Assembly (NCBI GenBank): GCA_021737945.1
Contig: JAIPCX010000014.1
Location: 18,747 to 82,746, forward strand
Direction: 5' to 3'
Origin: Polynucleobacter sp.
GTDB lineage: Bacteria; Pseudomonadota; Gammaproteobacteria; Burkholderiales; Burkholderiaceae_D
Length of the DNA: 64,000 nucleotides
In this document: one piece after another, positions 1 to 8,816 of the stretch
Layout: every line of letters begins with the position of its first letter
How positions within the stretch are numbered: the stretch's first letter is position 1
Notes under the pieces: model-generated
Database searches by the model: none
Seen by the model: the letters and a program-made list of their open reading frames with translations, nothing else
What the model was told of the DNA's origin: nothing
Program-made: the position numbers and the translations under genes

Positions 1-165
1 GTGTTCGGATCAGTACCGGCAAAAAATTGCTTAGCAATGATGGCGGCGAGTGACCCGTACAAATAGAAGTCATACCATTCAAAAACAGTACCCAGCGAAG
101 AGGCGAAAATAACCTTCCGTTCTTCAGCCGTGATGCCCTGTGCTTGCGCATCGGCAGTAGCCATG
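1..165 (-). CDS. MFS transporter of the metabolite:H+ symporter (MHS) type, N-terminal fragment
   Basis: The first 55 codons of a minus-strand gene that runs out of the window. The peptide starts MATADAQAQG and reaches SSLGTVFEWYDFYLYGSLA, which is the characteristic entry into the first membrane helix of MHS-family symporters (the FEWYDF(Y/F) motif, known from citrate, proline/betaine and alpha-ketoglutarate carriers). An AAGGAG ribosome site lies about seven bases before the ATG at 163-165. The family imports organic acids or betaines with protons across the inner membrane. The substrate cannot be told from this fragment. It is divergent from the acyl-CoA cluster that follows, so a catabolic-acid carrier is a reasonable but unproven guess. 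Confidence 0.85.
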
Positions 166-478
166 ATATCTCCTTAATATTTTTACAATTTTGGTTGCGC
201 GAGTGCAATTTCGCACAATGTGGCTGAGTGTAGGTACAGAAGCTTACACACAACTTGCTGAAAACTTACAGAAACTTACGCCAACCCCAGAGAGCCAAGC
301 TCGATTATCGAACGGTCGTGCTGTTAGCTGTGCTATTCTCGGCCAAAGCCTATTGCTGGGGCCACTATTCCATCGCAAAGCCAGTCAAACTAGCGAAAAT
401 TATGGAAATTTGGGCCTAGGCGCGACGCAGGCACTGTTGCTGCCGACAAGAACAAAACAAACACTATTGGAGACTCCC
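166..478. other. Divergent intergenic region between the MHS transporter and the thiolase cluster
   Basis: About 310 bases hold the control region for two divergent transcripts. An open frame continuous with the thiolase runs back to base 191, but its 96 extra residues resemble nothing and the thiolase family begins at base 479. A short inverted repeat, GTGC-AATTTC-GCAC, lies at about 204-217 and could be half of a repressor site, though it is too short to be convincing. I see no clear sigma-70 promoter and no RNA gene. Confidence 0.5.
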
Positions 479-1657
479 ATGACCGACGCCGTCATCGTAT
501 CTACTGCACGCACACCCCTCACCAAATCTTGGAAGGGCGCCTTCAACATGACCCACGGGGCAACCTTGGGTGGACACGCTCTGCAAGCAGCTATCGCGCG
601 CGCTGGCATCGAAGCAGGGCAGGTAGAAGACGTGATCATTGGCTGCGCCAATCCTGAAGGTGCAACCGGCTTTAATATTGCACGCCAAATTGCCTTGCGT
701 GGCGGCTGTCCGGTAACCACGTCTGGCATGACCATCAATCGCTTTTGCTCCTCAGGTCTGCAAACCATTGCAACAGCAGCGCAGCGTGTGATTGCAGGTG
801 AAGGAGACATTTATGCTGCCGGTGGCGTTGAATCCATCTCTTGCGTGCAAAATGAAATGAACATGCACATGGTGAACGACTCCTGGCTCAACCAACACAA
901 GCCAGAAATTTATTGGCCCATGTTGCAAACCGCTGAGACGGTAGCAAAGCGCTACAACATCGCCCGTGATCGCCAAGATCATTACGGCGTGCAAAGCCAA
1001 CAGCGAGCCGCCGCCGCCCGAGCCGCCGGCAAATTCGATGATGAAATCGTTCCACTAACGACAACAATGGCCATCGCTGATAAAGAGACTGGTCAGATTA
1101 TTACGCGCGAAGTCACTGCATCAGTTGATGAAGGTATTCGTGCTGATACCACGTATGAAGGCGTGTCACAAATTCGTACTGCGATTCCCGGTGGTGTCAT
1201 CGCCGCAGGCAATGCGAGCCAGTTTTCGGATGGCTCTTCGATTGCGATCGTCATGAGCGACAAAGCTGCTGCTGCTGCAGGTAAAACTCCGTTGGGTATT
1301 TTCCGTGGATTTGCTGTGGCGGGATGTGAGCCTGATGAAATGGGCATTGGTCCTATTTATGCAATACCCAAGCTGCTAAAAAAAGCAGGCTTAAAAGTGG
1401 ATGACATTGGGCTGTGGGAGCTAAACGAAGCCTTTGCCGTGCAGGTTTTGTACTGCGCCGATACGCTTGGCATTCCTATGGACCGTTTGAATGTGAATGG
1501 TGGTGCGATTGCGGTTGGCCATCCTTACGGCACCTCAGGCGCACGTCTGACAGGTCATGCGCTGATCGAAGGTAAGCGTCGCGGTGTTAAGTATGTGGTC
1601 GTCACTATGTGTATTGGTGGTGGGCAGGGTGCTGCTGGATTGTTTGAAGTTGTCTGA
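479..1657 (+). CDS. Thiolase (acetyl-CoA acyltransferase)
   Basis: A 392-residue thiolase that cleaves 3-ketoacyl-CoA with CoA, or condenses two acyl-CoAs in reverse, in the cytoplasm. The nucleophile is Cys90 in [11 protein letters not shown]. The other active-site residues are the His near 348 in [10 protein letters not shown] and Cys378 in [11 protein letters not shown]. The length is normal for the family. I chose ATG 479 because GGAGA sits five bases upstream and the protein then starts [13 protein letters not shown], the usual thiolase opening. It heads a same-strand run with an acyl-CoA dehydrogenase 37 bases downstream, which suggests the last step of a beta-oxidation-type pathway. 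The sequence does not separate degradative from biosynthetic thiolases with certainty. Confidence 0.93.
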   Translation: MTDAVIVSTARTPLTKSWKGAFNMTHGATLGGHALQAAIARAGIEAGQVEDVIIGCANPEGATGFNIARQIALRGGCPVTTSGMTINRFCSSGLQTIATAAQRVIAGEGDIYAAGGVESISCVQNEMNMHMVNDSWLNQHKPEIYWPMLQTAETVAKRYNIARDRQDHYGVQSQQRAAAARAAGKFDDEIVPLTTTMAIADKETGQIITREVTASVDEGIRADTTYEGVSQIRTAIPGGVIAAGNASQFSDGSSIAIVMSDKAAAAAGKTPLGIFRGFAVAGCEPDEMGIGPIYAIPKLLKKAGLKVDDIGLWELNEAFAVQVLYCADTLGIPMDRLNVNGGAIAVGHPYGTSGARLTGHALIEGKRRGVKYVVVTMCIGGGQGAAGLFEVV

Positions 1658-1694
1658 CAGCGTTTAAAACTTCTGGCGCAGCGCCACTCTCGGT

Positions 1695-3506
1695 ATGGCT
1701 TCACCTATTTTATCCAGACGCGACCTGGATTTTCTTCTCTATGAATGGCTGGATGCTGAGTCTTTGATTCAGCGCCAGCGCTTTTCAGAGCATAGTCGCG
1801 AAACCTTTGATGCTGTGCTTGATCTGTGCGAACAATTAGCGACCGATAAATTCGCTAATCACAATAAAAAATCAGATCAAAACGAACCTCACTTCGATGG
1901 TGAGCGTGTTCATATCATTCCCGAAGTGCGGCAAGCACTGGATGCATTTACTGAGGCAGGTCTCATCACCGCAGGGCACGATGCCGAACTCGGTGGTATG
2001 CAACTACCTTGTTTGCTTGAGAAAGCGGGATTTGCATGGTTTAACGGTGCCAATGTAGCGACCTCTGCCTACCCCATGCTCAGCATAGGTAATGCCAATA
2101 CGCTGCTGAAATGCGGTTCAGCGCAGCAAATTGAGCAATTTGTAAAACCCATCTTGGCCGGACGTTTTTTCGGCACCATGTGTTTGTCTGAGCCACAGGC
2201 CGGTTCAAGCTTGTCGGACATTCTTACTCAAGCGATTGCAGAACCCGATGGCAGCTATCGCTTGCGCGGCAATAAGATGTGGATATCGGGAGGCGAGCAT
2301 GATCTTTCCGAGAATATTATTCATCTGGTGCTAGCTAAAGTTCCCGGTGCTGATGGCAAATTAATCCCTGGTGTTAAAGGTATTTCTTTATTCATTGTTC
2401 CGAAATTTTTAGTCAACGACGATGGTTCAGTTGGCGAACGTAATGATGTTGTGCTCGCTGGCTTAAATCATAAAATGGGTTATCGGGGAACCACCAATTG
2501 CTTGCTAAATTTTGGTGAAGGAAAACACCAACCACAGGGAAAAACCGGAGCCGTCGCTTATTTAGTCGGCAAGCTGCACCACGGTTTAGCTGCCATGTTT
2601 CATATGATGAACGAGGCACGCATTGGTGTAGGGCTAGGTGCAGTCATGTTGGGCTATACCGGCTATTTACAGTCACTCGACTACGCTCGTAATCGCCCCC
2701 AAGGCAGACCGCCTGCAAATAAAGATCCATCGCAGCCACAAATACCGCTGATAGAACATACCGACGTGCGGCGCATGCTGTTAGCGCAAAAAACCTATGT
2801 TGAAGGTGGCTTGGCGCTGATTTTGTATTGCGCTCGTTTGGTGGATGAAGAAAAAACTGCCGACAGCGCTGAAGCCAGAGCATCCGCCACACTGCTACTA
2901 GACATATTGACGCCGGTTGCTAAATCCTGGCCATCACAATGGTGCTTAGAAGCGAATAATCTCGCGATTCAAATTTATGGCGGATACGGTTACACCCGCG
3001 AATACAACGTCGAACAACTGTATCGCGACAATCGTTTAAATCCGATTCATGAGGGCACACACGGCATACAAGCAATTGACCTGTTGGGTCGAAAAGTGGT
3101 GATGAATAGCGGCGCTGCGATGAAGTTATTATCAGAAAAAATTTTTCACACCTTAGTTCGTGCCGAAAGTTGCCAACTCACTGAACACAGTAGAGCTTTG
3201 GGAAAGCGATGGAAACGTTTGCTAAACACCACGGAAATTTTGCATGACACGAATGATTTAAATGTAACGCTGGCAAACGCCTCGATCTACCTAGAGGCAT
3301 TCGGTCATTTAGTCATGAGCTGGATATGGCTAGAACAAGCCATCACAGCTGATAAAGCCCAACGCGACGATCACGCGTTCTATGCAGGCAAACGGCAAGC
3401 CTGCGATTGGTTTTTCCGCTGGGAGTTACCGCGCGTCGATGCGCAGTTAGATTTGCTCGATTCATTAGACAAAACAACATTAAACATGCAAGACGATTGG
3501 TTTTAA
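1695..3506 (+). CDS. Large acyl-CoA dehydrogenase (about 600 residues, DmdC-like subfamily)
   Basis: A 603-residue FAD-dependent acyl-CoA dehydrogenase that introduces the alpha,beta double bond and passes electrons to ETF. The FAD and substrate motif MCLSEPQAGSSLSD is near residues 160-180. The late motif GGYGYTREYNVEQLYRD leads to NPIHEGTHGIQA, where Glu453 matches the catalytic base of the family. It is longer than the usual 380-residue enzymes and carries an extra C-terminal helical domain, as in the DmdC-like group. Membership in that group does not prove a methylmercaptopropionyl-CoA substrate. No strong ribosome site precedes ATG 1695. It lies between the thiolase and a Dabb gene in the same cluster. 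Confidence 0.92.
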   Translation: MASPILSRRDLDFLLYEWLDAESLIQRQRFSEHSRETFDAVLDLCEQLATDKFANHNKKSDQNEPHFDGERVHIIPEVRQALDAFTEAGLITAGHDAELGGMQLPCLLEKAGFAWFNGANVATSAYPMLSIGNANTLLKCGSAQQIEQFVKPILAGRFFGTMCLSEPQAGSSLSDILTQAIAEPDGSYRLRGNKMWISGGEHDLSENIIHLVLAKVPGADGKLIPGVKGISLFIVPKFLVNDDGSVGERNDVVLAGLNHKMGYRGTTNCLLNFGEGKHQPQGKTGAVAYLVGKLHHGLAAMFHMMNEARIGVGLGAVMLGYTGYLQSLDYARNRPQGRPPANKDPSQPQIPLIEHTDVRRMLLAQKTYVEGGLALILYCARLVDEEKTADSAEARASATLLLDILTPVAKSWPSQWCLEANNLAIQIYGGYGYTREYNVEQLYRDNRLNPIHEGTHGIQAIDLLGRKVVMNSGAAMKLLSEKIFHTLVRAESCQLTEHSRALGKRWKRLLNTTEILHDTNDLNVTLANASIYLEAFGHLVMSWIWLEQAITADKAQRDDHAFYAGKRQACDWFFRWELPRVDAQLDLLDSLDKTTLNMQDDWF

Positions 3507-3538
3507 CTCTGCTTGCAAATACTTCGAATGGAATAACC

Positions 3539-3844
3539 ATGATTAAGCATATTGTGATGTGGCGGCTCAAAGATCATGCTGAAGGCGCTGACAAATCAGA
3601 GAACGCCATAAAAATGAAAGCCTTGTTAGATGCCTGCTCGGATGTGGTTCCCGGCATTCATACATTTGAAGTGGAATTAGCCCAACCAGGCTATGACTGT
3701 ACCTACGATGTGGTGCTGTACTCAGAGTTTGATTCGCTGGCCGCATTACAAGCTTACCAAGATCACCCACAACACGTTGCACTTAAGCCTTTTGTTGGGG
3801 CTGTTCGTCTTGATCGGCAATGCATGGATTACGACGTAAAGTAA
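3539..3844 (+). CDS. Dabb-family (stress-responsive alpha-beta barrel) protein
   Basis: A 101-residue protein starting MIKHIVMWRLKD, the standard opening of the Dabb ferredoxin-like dimeric barrel family, and ending QHVALKPFVGAVRLDRQCMDYDV. The pattern of a His near position 4 and the HxxxxPF segment near residue 80 fits the family. ATG 3539 begins the family homology; an in-frame extension upstream overlaps the dehydrogenase gene and is ignored. Dabb proteins include small enzymes of ketide and terpenoid chemistry as well as proteins of unknown role. Its place in an acyl-CoA cluster points to a side activity on a carbonyl intermediate, but that is inference. Confidence 0.85.
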   Translation: MIKHIVMWRLKDHAEGADKSENAIKMKALLDACSDVVPGIHTFEVELAQPGYDCTYDVVLYSEFDSLAALQAYQDHPQHVALKPFVGAVRLDRQCMDYDVK

Positions 3845-3880
3845 ATTTATTTAGCCCGTAACAAAAATACAGGAGGTCAC

Positions 3881-4663
3881 GTGCACACAACCAAACAATT
3901 ATTCGATCTTACTGGTCGCACTGCGCTCATCACCGGTGGCTCACGTGGTTTAGGCCTGCAAATGGCAGAAGCCTTGGGTGAGCAAGGCGCGAAATTAGTT
4001 ATTTCATCGCGTAAGCAAAATGAATTAGATGAAGCAGTGGCTCATCTCAAAAAAATGGGCATCGATGTACTGGCTATCGCCGCTGATTTAGGTAAAGAAG
4101 AATCCATCAAGCCACTGTCTGAGGCAGCGATAAAGCATCTGGGGCATGTTGATATCTTGATCAACAATGCTGGCGCAACATGGGGCGCGCCTGCTGAAGA
4201 TCATCCAGTTGAGGCGTGGGATAAAGTCATGGACTTAAATGTGCGTAGCATTTTTTTGCTGTCGCAATCGATAGGCAAGTTCTCCATGATTCCACGTAAC
4301 TATGGTCGCATCGTGAATATTGCATCGATCGCTGGGCTTGCAGGTAATGGCGTCAACATGCAAACACTCGCCTACAACACCTCGAAAGCTGCCGTGATTA
4401 ATTTCACGCGCACCTTAGCGGGTGAATGGGGCCGATACGGAATTACTGTAAATGCTATCGCACCCGGATTTTTTCCTTCGAAAATGTCGCGTGGCCTACT
4501 CGAGACTATGGGTGAAGACGCTATACAACGCGCACCTTTGCGACGCCTAGGTGATGATGAAGATTTAAAAGGCGCTGTAGTCTTGTTTTCTAGTGCAGCA
4601 GGCAAGCACATCACGGGTCAAACGCTCGCCATTGATGGCGGCGTGTCAGCGGTCATCATCTAA
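3881..4663 (+). CDS. Short-chain dehydrogenase/reductase (FabG-like)
   Basis: A 260-residue classical SDR. The nucleotide-binding motif TGGSRGLG covers residues 18-25, NNAG follows near residue 95, and the catalytic Tyr165 and Lys169 lie in YNTSK with the Ser in NIASIAG upstream. It would oxidise or reduce a hydroxyl or keto group with NAD(P)(H) in the cytoplasm. The start is GTG 3881, chosen because a perfect AGGAGGT sits just upstream. The stop is followed after two bases by the thioesterase start, so the two are probably translationally coupled. The end, ITGQTLAIDGGVSAV, is typical of the FabG-like group. The substrate is unknown. Confidence 0.93.
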   Translation: MHTTKQLFDLTGRTALITGGSRGLGLQMAEALGEQGAKLVISSRKQNELDEAVAHLKKMGIDVLAIAADLGKEESIKPLSEAAIKHLGHVDILINNAGATWGAPAEDHPVEAWDKVMDLNVRSIFLLSQSIGKFSMIPRNYGRIVNIASIAGLAGNGVNMQTLAYNTSKAAVINFTRTLAGEWGRYGITVNAIAPGFFPSKMSRGLLETMGEDAIQRAPLRRLGDDEDLKGAVVLFSSAAGKHITGQTLAIDGGVSAVII

Positions 4664-4665
4664 TC

Positions 4666-5106
4666 ATGACGAGTACAGCTTTTCCATTTGATATTCCGTT
4701 TCTTGATGAAGTCGGTGTTGAGTATTTGGGCATGGAAGGCGGCAAGTCTCAGGTCGCGCTCAATCTAGAGTCGCGTCATATGAACAGTTGGCAAGTCACT
4801 CATGGCGGTGTGGTGATGACCTTGCTGGATGTGGCCATGGCAATGGCAGGTCGATCGCTCGATGTTGAATCGCGTGCCTGCGTTACCGTCGAAATGAAAA
4901 CTAGTTTTCTTCAACCCAGCGGCAAGCCTGGTCACCGACTCGTAGCAAGTGGTCATGCATTTCATCGATCAACCACGCTATGCTTCTGTGAAGCCGATCT
5001 ACACGATGGCGATCGATTGGTGGCAAAAGCGATGGGTACCTTCAAATACATTAAGCATACGACTCGCCTAGATATTTCCAGCAAATCTCCCTCCACAAAG
5101 GAATAG
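4666..5106 (+). CDS. PaaI-type hotdog thioesterase
   Basis: A 146-residue hotdog-fold protein with HGGVVMTLLDVAMAMAG near residues 45-62, the signature segment of PaaI/YbgC-like acyl-CoA thioesterases. These hydrolyse acyl- or aryl-CoA to free acid and CoA, often rescuing CoA trapped in dead-end intermediates. It starts two bases after the SDR stop and ends two bases before the reductase start, so it sits in the middle of a tight operon. The acidic residue in the LLDVAMA helix is the likely catalytic one by family comparison. The acyl group is unknown. Confidence 0.88.
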   Translation: MTSTAFPFDIPFLDEVGVEYLGMEGGKSQVALNLESRHMNSWQVTHGGVVMTLLDVAMAMAGRSLDVESRACVTVEMKTSFLQPSGKPGHRLVASGHAFHRSTTLCFCEADLHDGDRLVAKAMGTFKYIKHTTRLDISSKSPSTKE

Positions 5107-5108
5107 TC

Positions 5109-6104
5109 ATGACTACGTATCAGCGCATGGTTCTCGCATCACGCCCGCAAGGTGTTGTGACTCCAGAAAATTTTCGTCTTGAGACCAAGCCCATTCCCTC
5201 GATTAAAGAGGGTGAGCTTCTGGTGCGTAACCACTATCTCTCACTCGACCCATACATGCGCATGCGTATGGAAGATGTAAAAAGTTACGCCGCACCTCAA
5301 GCACTGGATGAAGTCATGATCGGTGGCACTGTTGGCGAAGTTATCGAATCCAAGAATGCAAAATTCAAGGTGGGCGATAAAGTCGTAGGCATGTTGGGCT
5401 GGACTGAAGTAGGCGTATCAGATGGCGCACTATTAAAAAAAGTGGATACCTCCCGTATTCCTATGTCAGCTTATTTAGGTGCGGTAGGTATGCCCGGCAT
5501 GACTGCTTGGTACGGCCTGAATAAAATTATTCAGCCTAAAGCCGGTCAGACTATCGCTGTATCCGCTGCCAGTGGCGCTGTGGGTAGCGTAGTTGGACAA
5601 CTTGCAAAATTACACGGATGCCGCGTCATCGGTATTGCAGGTGGTAAGCAAAAATGTGATTTCGTCGTGAATGAATTAGGCTTTGATGCCTGCATCGATT
5701 ACAAGGGCGGCAATCTTTATAAAGATGTGAAAGCCGCCGCACCCGATGGCATTGGTGGTTTGTTTGAAAATGTCGGTGGTGTGGTGATGGATTCAGTATT
5801 AGCTCGTATGAATCCGTATGGCCGCATCGCACTGTGTGGTTTGATCTCGGGATATGACGGTCAACCCATGCCTATTCATAATATGCGCGTCATTTTATCG
5901 ATGCGTTTAATGCTGCAAGGCTTCATCGTGTCTGAGCATATGGAGTTATGGCCTGAAGGCTTAGGCGAAATCGGTGGCTTGGTCGCAAGTGGCAAGCTGA
6001 AATTCCGGGAAACAATTTCAGAAGGTTTAGCAAGTGCGCCTGAAGCCTTTATCGGCCTATTACGCGGGAAAAATTTCGGCAAACAATTAGTCAAATTAAT
6101 CTGA
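5109..6104 (+). CDS. Zinc-independent NADP-dependent oxidoreductase (CurA/MDR family)
   Basis: A 331-residue medium-chain reductase of the CurA / leukotriene-B4 dehydrogenase type. The N-terminal GroES-like half contains NHYLSLDPYMRMRM near residues 43-56, and the Rossmann half contains AASGAVGSVVGQLAK near residues 155-170. No zinc ligands are present, as expected. Family members reduce alpha,beta-unsaturated ketones or aldehydes with NADPH. An AGGA ribosome site lies seven bases before ATG 5109. Its neighbours are a thioesterase and an SDR, so it may reduce an enone arising in the same pathway; this is inferred from position only. Confidence 0.92.
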   Translation: MTTYQRMVLASRPQGVVTPENFRLETKPIPSIKEGELLVRNHYLSLDPYMRMRMEDVKSYAAPQALDEVMIGGTVGEVIESKNAKFKVGDKVVGMLGWTEVGVSDGALLKKVDTSRIPMSAYLGAVGMPGMTAWYGLNKIIQPKAGQTIAVSAASGAVGSVVGQLAKLHGCRVIGIAGGKQKCDFVVNELGFDACIDYKGGNLYKDVKAAAPDGIGGLFENVGGVVMDSVLARMNPYGRIALCGLISGYDGQPMPIHNMRVILSMRLMLQGFIVSEHMELWPEGLGEIGGLVASGKLKFRETISEGLASAPEAFIGLLRGKNFGKQLVKLI

Positions 6105-6120
6105 TTTTTTTGAGACCACG

Positions 6121-7026
6121 ATGAAAAATTTTAGTAAGCGCGTCGCCGTAATCACGGGTGCAGCCAGTGGCTTTGGTCGCGAGTTTGCGTTTTTAGGCGC
6201 TAGTTTAGGGATGAAATTAGTGTTGGCCGATGTGCAAAAAGATGCCTTAGCCAGTACTGCCAAAGAATTAGAAGCGGTGGGCGCTGAAGTCATCTTCCAA
6301 ATATGTGATGTCAGCAAACCTGAGCAGGTTGAAGCACTGGCAGATGCAGCGATGAAGCGATTTGGCGCAGTGCATTTGGTGTTTAACAATGCAGGCGTTG
6401 GTGCTGGCGGTCTTATCTGGGAAAACTCACGCGCAGATTGGGAGTGGGTACTAGGGGTCAATGTCTGGGGCGTGATCAATGGTGTTCGGGTATTCACGCC
6501 ATTAATGCTCGAGTGCGCAAAGAGCGACCCGAATTACGAGGGTCACATTGTGAACACTGCTTCCATGGCTGGCTTGTTGAATCCCCCAACGATGGGTATT
6601 TATAACGTATCCAAACATGCGGTGGTGTCCATTTCAGAAAGTCTGTATCACGATCTATCGCTAGTCGAAGCACCTATCGGCGCATCAGTACTGTGTCCTT
6701 ATTTCGTACAGACAGGTATTAGCCAGTCACACAAAAATCGGCCAGATGATTTGAAATCAGGTGAGGGTCCAACCATCAGTCAGCAAGTATCACAAGCGGT
6801 ACTTGAAAAAGCGGTTTCCTCTGGAAAGGTAAGTGCAGCGGATGTCGCTCAACGCACCTTTGATGCGATTCGTGACAACACGTTTTATATTTATTCGCAC
6901 CCCGGTGCCTTGGGCAATGTACAGCGCCGCATGGAAGATATCGTTACGGGTCGCAATCCTAGTGACCCGTATGAAGCCGCACCGCATGTGCGTGAAAAAC
7001 TTCAAGCGGGTCTCAAGGGACACTAA
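6121..7026 (+). CDS. Short-chain dehydrogenase/reductase
   Basis: A 301-residue classical SDR with TGAASGFG at residues 12-19, NNAG near residue 90, Ser in NTASMAG, and Tyr161/Lys165 in YNVSK. It is longer at the C-terminus than the FabG type; the last 80 residues (after YFVQTGISQSHKNRP) resemble the SDRs often found next to acyl-CoA dehydrogenase genes. It would act on an alcohol or ketone with NAD(P). The gene follows the reductase by 16 bases and precedes an alpha/beta hydrolase by two bases, so it belongs to the same transcript. The substrate is not identifiable. Confidence 0.92.
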   Translation: MKNFSKRVAVITGAASGFGREFAFLGASLGMKLVLADVQKDALASTAKELEAVGAEVIFQICDVSKPEQVEALADAAMKRFGAVHLVFNNAGVGAGGLIWENSRADWEWVLGVNVWGVINGVRVFTPLMLECAKSDPNYEGHIVNTASMAGLLNPPTMGIYNVSKHAVVSISESLYHDLSLVEAPIGASVLCPYFVQTGISQSHKNRPDDLKSGEGPTISQQVSQAVLEKAVSSGKVSAADVAQRTFDAIRDNTFYIYSHPGALGNVQRRMEDIVTGRNPSDPYEAAPHVREKLQAGLKGH

Positions 7027-7028
7027 TC

Positions 7029-7925
7029 GTGAGAGCGAGCATACAAGAAGGTCAGTTCGCGACACTGCCCAACGGCATTCGACTTCACTATGCCAGTGCG
7101 GGTGAACGCGGTCAGCCACTCATCCTTTTTTTGCATGGCTTCCCAGAATTTTGGTACGCATGGCATGAGCAATTGCAGGAATTTGGAAACACGTATTTTG
7201 CTGTCGCGCCTGATTTGCGCGGATTTAATCTCTCCGATCAGCCATCTGATGTATCTGCTTATCGCCCCAAATTGCTTACTCAAGATGTTGAGCAATTAAT
7301 TGCTCACTTAGGTTATGAGAGCTGCATACTGGTGGCCCATGATTGGGGCGGGGCTTCAGCCTGGAATGTCGCTATCGGCCAGCCACATTTGGTGCAACGT
7401 TTAATCGTCATTAATTCAACTCATCCTTATCCCTTTGCGATGGCGCTTGCGCACGACAAGCCGCAGCAAGAGGCAAGCGCGTATATGAATTGGTTACGTG
7501 CGACGGGGTCTGAAGAAGCACTAGCTAAAGATAATTTCCGTGTAATGGAACAATTGATTCTCGGCATGGGTCGGCCTTCAGATCATTGGTTTGATGAACC
7601 CACACGTGCGCGGTATCACGCTAATTGGGCACGCGGTCTAACGGGTGGTGTGAACTATTATCGGGCCACGCCACTTTACCCACCGAACGGTGATGATTTA
7701 GGTGCGGGAAAACTCACTCTCGATCCGAAAAATTTTTATTGCAAGGTGCCTGTGCGAGTTATTTGGGGCATGCAAGACAAAGCGCTACTTCCGATTTTAT
7801 TAGATGATATGCCATCACTAGTTGATGATTTAGTCATTGAACGATTGCCTGAGCATACGCATTGGATAGTGCATGAAAATCCGGCGTTGGTGAATCAACT
7901 GATTGCACGCTTTCTTACTGAATAA
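7029..7925 (+). CDS. Alpha/beta hydrolase, epoxide-hydrolase-like
   Basis: A 298-residue alpha/beta hydrolase. HGFPEFWYAW near residue 34 is the oxyanion-hole motif of epoxide hydrolases and dehalogenases. The nucleophile elbow VAHDWGG has Asp105 rather than Ser, so the enzyme should form an alkyl-ester intermediate. His278 in EHTHW is the catalytic base. This supports an epoxide hydrolase, or less likely a haloalkane dehalogenase, and argues against a simple esterase. The start is GTG 7029, two bases after the SDR stop. In this cluster it may open an epoxide or hydrolyse a ring intermediate. Confidence 0.9.
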   Translation: MRASIQEGQFATLPNGIRLHYASAGERGQPLILFLHGFPEFWYAWHEQLQEFGNTYFAVAPDLRGFNLSDQPSDVSAYRPKLLTQDVEQLIAHLGYESCILVAHDWGGASAWNVAIGQPHLVQRLIVINSTHPYPFAMALAHDKPQQEASAYMNWLRATGSEEALAKDNFRVMEQLILGMGRPSDHWFDEPTRARYHANWARGLTGGVNYYRATPLYPPNGDDLGAGKLTLDPKNFYCKVPVRVIWGMQDKALLPILLDDMPSLVDDLVIERLPEHTHWIVHENPALVNQLIARFLTE

Positions 7926-7939
7926 TTAATAATTTTTTT

Positions 7940-8377
7940 ATGGCGAGACACGACTTTTCTTTTTTTCATGCGCTACGCGTGCGTTGGTCTGAAGTGGATA
8001 TGCAGGCTATCGTCTTCAATGGTAATTATTTAAATTATTTTGATGTCGCATTCACTGAATATTGGCGCGAGCTGGCTTTACCTGACGTGATCGCTCAGGC
8101 GCAAACAGGTTTGGAGTTATTTGCGCGCAAAGCCACTATCGAATATCACGCACCTGCACGGTTTGACGACGTGTTGGATATTGGCGTTCGCTGTTCAGAG
8201 TTGGGAAGAAGTTCGATGCGCTTTGTGTTAGAAATTTATAAAGGAGATGAATTGCTCATCTCAGGCGAAATGATGTACGTACATGCCGACAGCCGCATCC
8301 GCAAAAGTGAACCCGTGCCCCAGAGTTGGCGCGATGTATTGATAGCCTATGAAAAAGGCAGCCCAGTCAAGCTATGA
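7940..8377 (+). CDS. 4HBT/FadM-type acyl-CoA thioesterase
   Basis: A 145-residue hotdog thioesterase. The segment RWSEVDMQAIVFNGNYLNYFD matches the 4-hydroxybenzoyl-CoA thioesterase / YbgC / FadM pattern, in which the Asp after the (S/T)xxD turn is catalytic. It would release CoA from an acyl-CoA in the cytoplasm. No clear ribosome site precedes ATG 7940. The last codons overlap the next gene by four bases (ATGA), so the two are coupled. It is the second hotdog protein of the cluster, which suggests two different CoA esters are handled. Confidence 0.9.
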   Translation: MARHDFSFFHALRVRWSEVDMQAIVFNGNYLNYFDVAFTEYWRELALPDVIAQAQTGLELFARKATIEYHAPARFDDVLDIGVRCSELGRSSMRFVLEIYKGDELLISGEMMYVHADSRIRKSEPVPQSWRDVLIAYEKGSPVKL

Positions 8378-8799
8378 GTTTTAGAATTATTACCGGCGAC
8401 TGGGAAAGCGTGCGTGAAGATGCGCAACGTGTGCGTATCGAAGTTTTCGTGATTGAACAAAACGTACCGATTGAATTGGAATGGGATGAGGGCGATGAAG
8501 TCAGCACTCATGCAATTGCTTATGACGAAGAAGGTCAACCGGTAGCCACGGGGCGCTTACTACCCGATGGTCATATAGGCCGCATGGCTGTCATTAAACC
8601 CTTACGCGGTTGCGGCTTAGGTAGAGAAGTCTTGCAAGCGCTTTTGCAGCAGGCGCGCGATGAGGGTCATAAAGATTTGCTGCTACATGCACAAACGCAT
8701 GCCTTATCCTTTTATGAAAAGCAGGGATTCATTGCTGAGGGCGAGGAATTTTTAGAGGCTGATATACCGCACCGACTCATGCGTCTAACGCTGAGTTAA
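8374..8799 (+). CDS. GNAT-family N-acetyltransferase (ElaA-like)
   Basis: A 141-residue GNAT acetyltransferase. It opens MSFRIITGDWESVREDAQRV and contains VIEQNVPIELEWDEGDE, then the acetyl-CoA binding segment GRMAVIKPLRGCGLGREVLQALL (Q/R-x-x-G-x-G/A motif read as RGCGLG) near residues 70-90, and the C-terminal HAQTHALSFYEKQGF. This arrangement resembles the ElaA/YjcF-like group. The acetyl acceptor is unknown. The gene overlaps the thioesterase by four bases and is the last of the cluster; the next gene converges from the other strand. Confidence 0.88.
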   Translation: MSFRIITGDWESVREDAQRVRIEVFVIEQNVPIELEWDEGDEVSTHAIAYDEEGQPVATGRLLPDGHIGRMAVIKPLRGCGLGREVLQALLQQARDEGHKDLLLHAQTHALSFYEKQGFIAEGEEFLEADIPHRLMRLTLS

Positions 8800-8816
8800 C
8801 ACCACGCAAAAAATTT

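Noticed and set aside
191..478. A 96-codon N-terminal extension of the thiolase frame
   Set aside because: It resembles nothing, the family starts at base 479, and a good ribosome site lies directly before that ATG.
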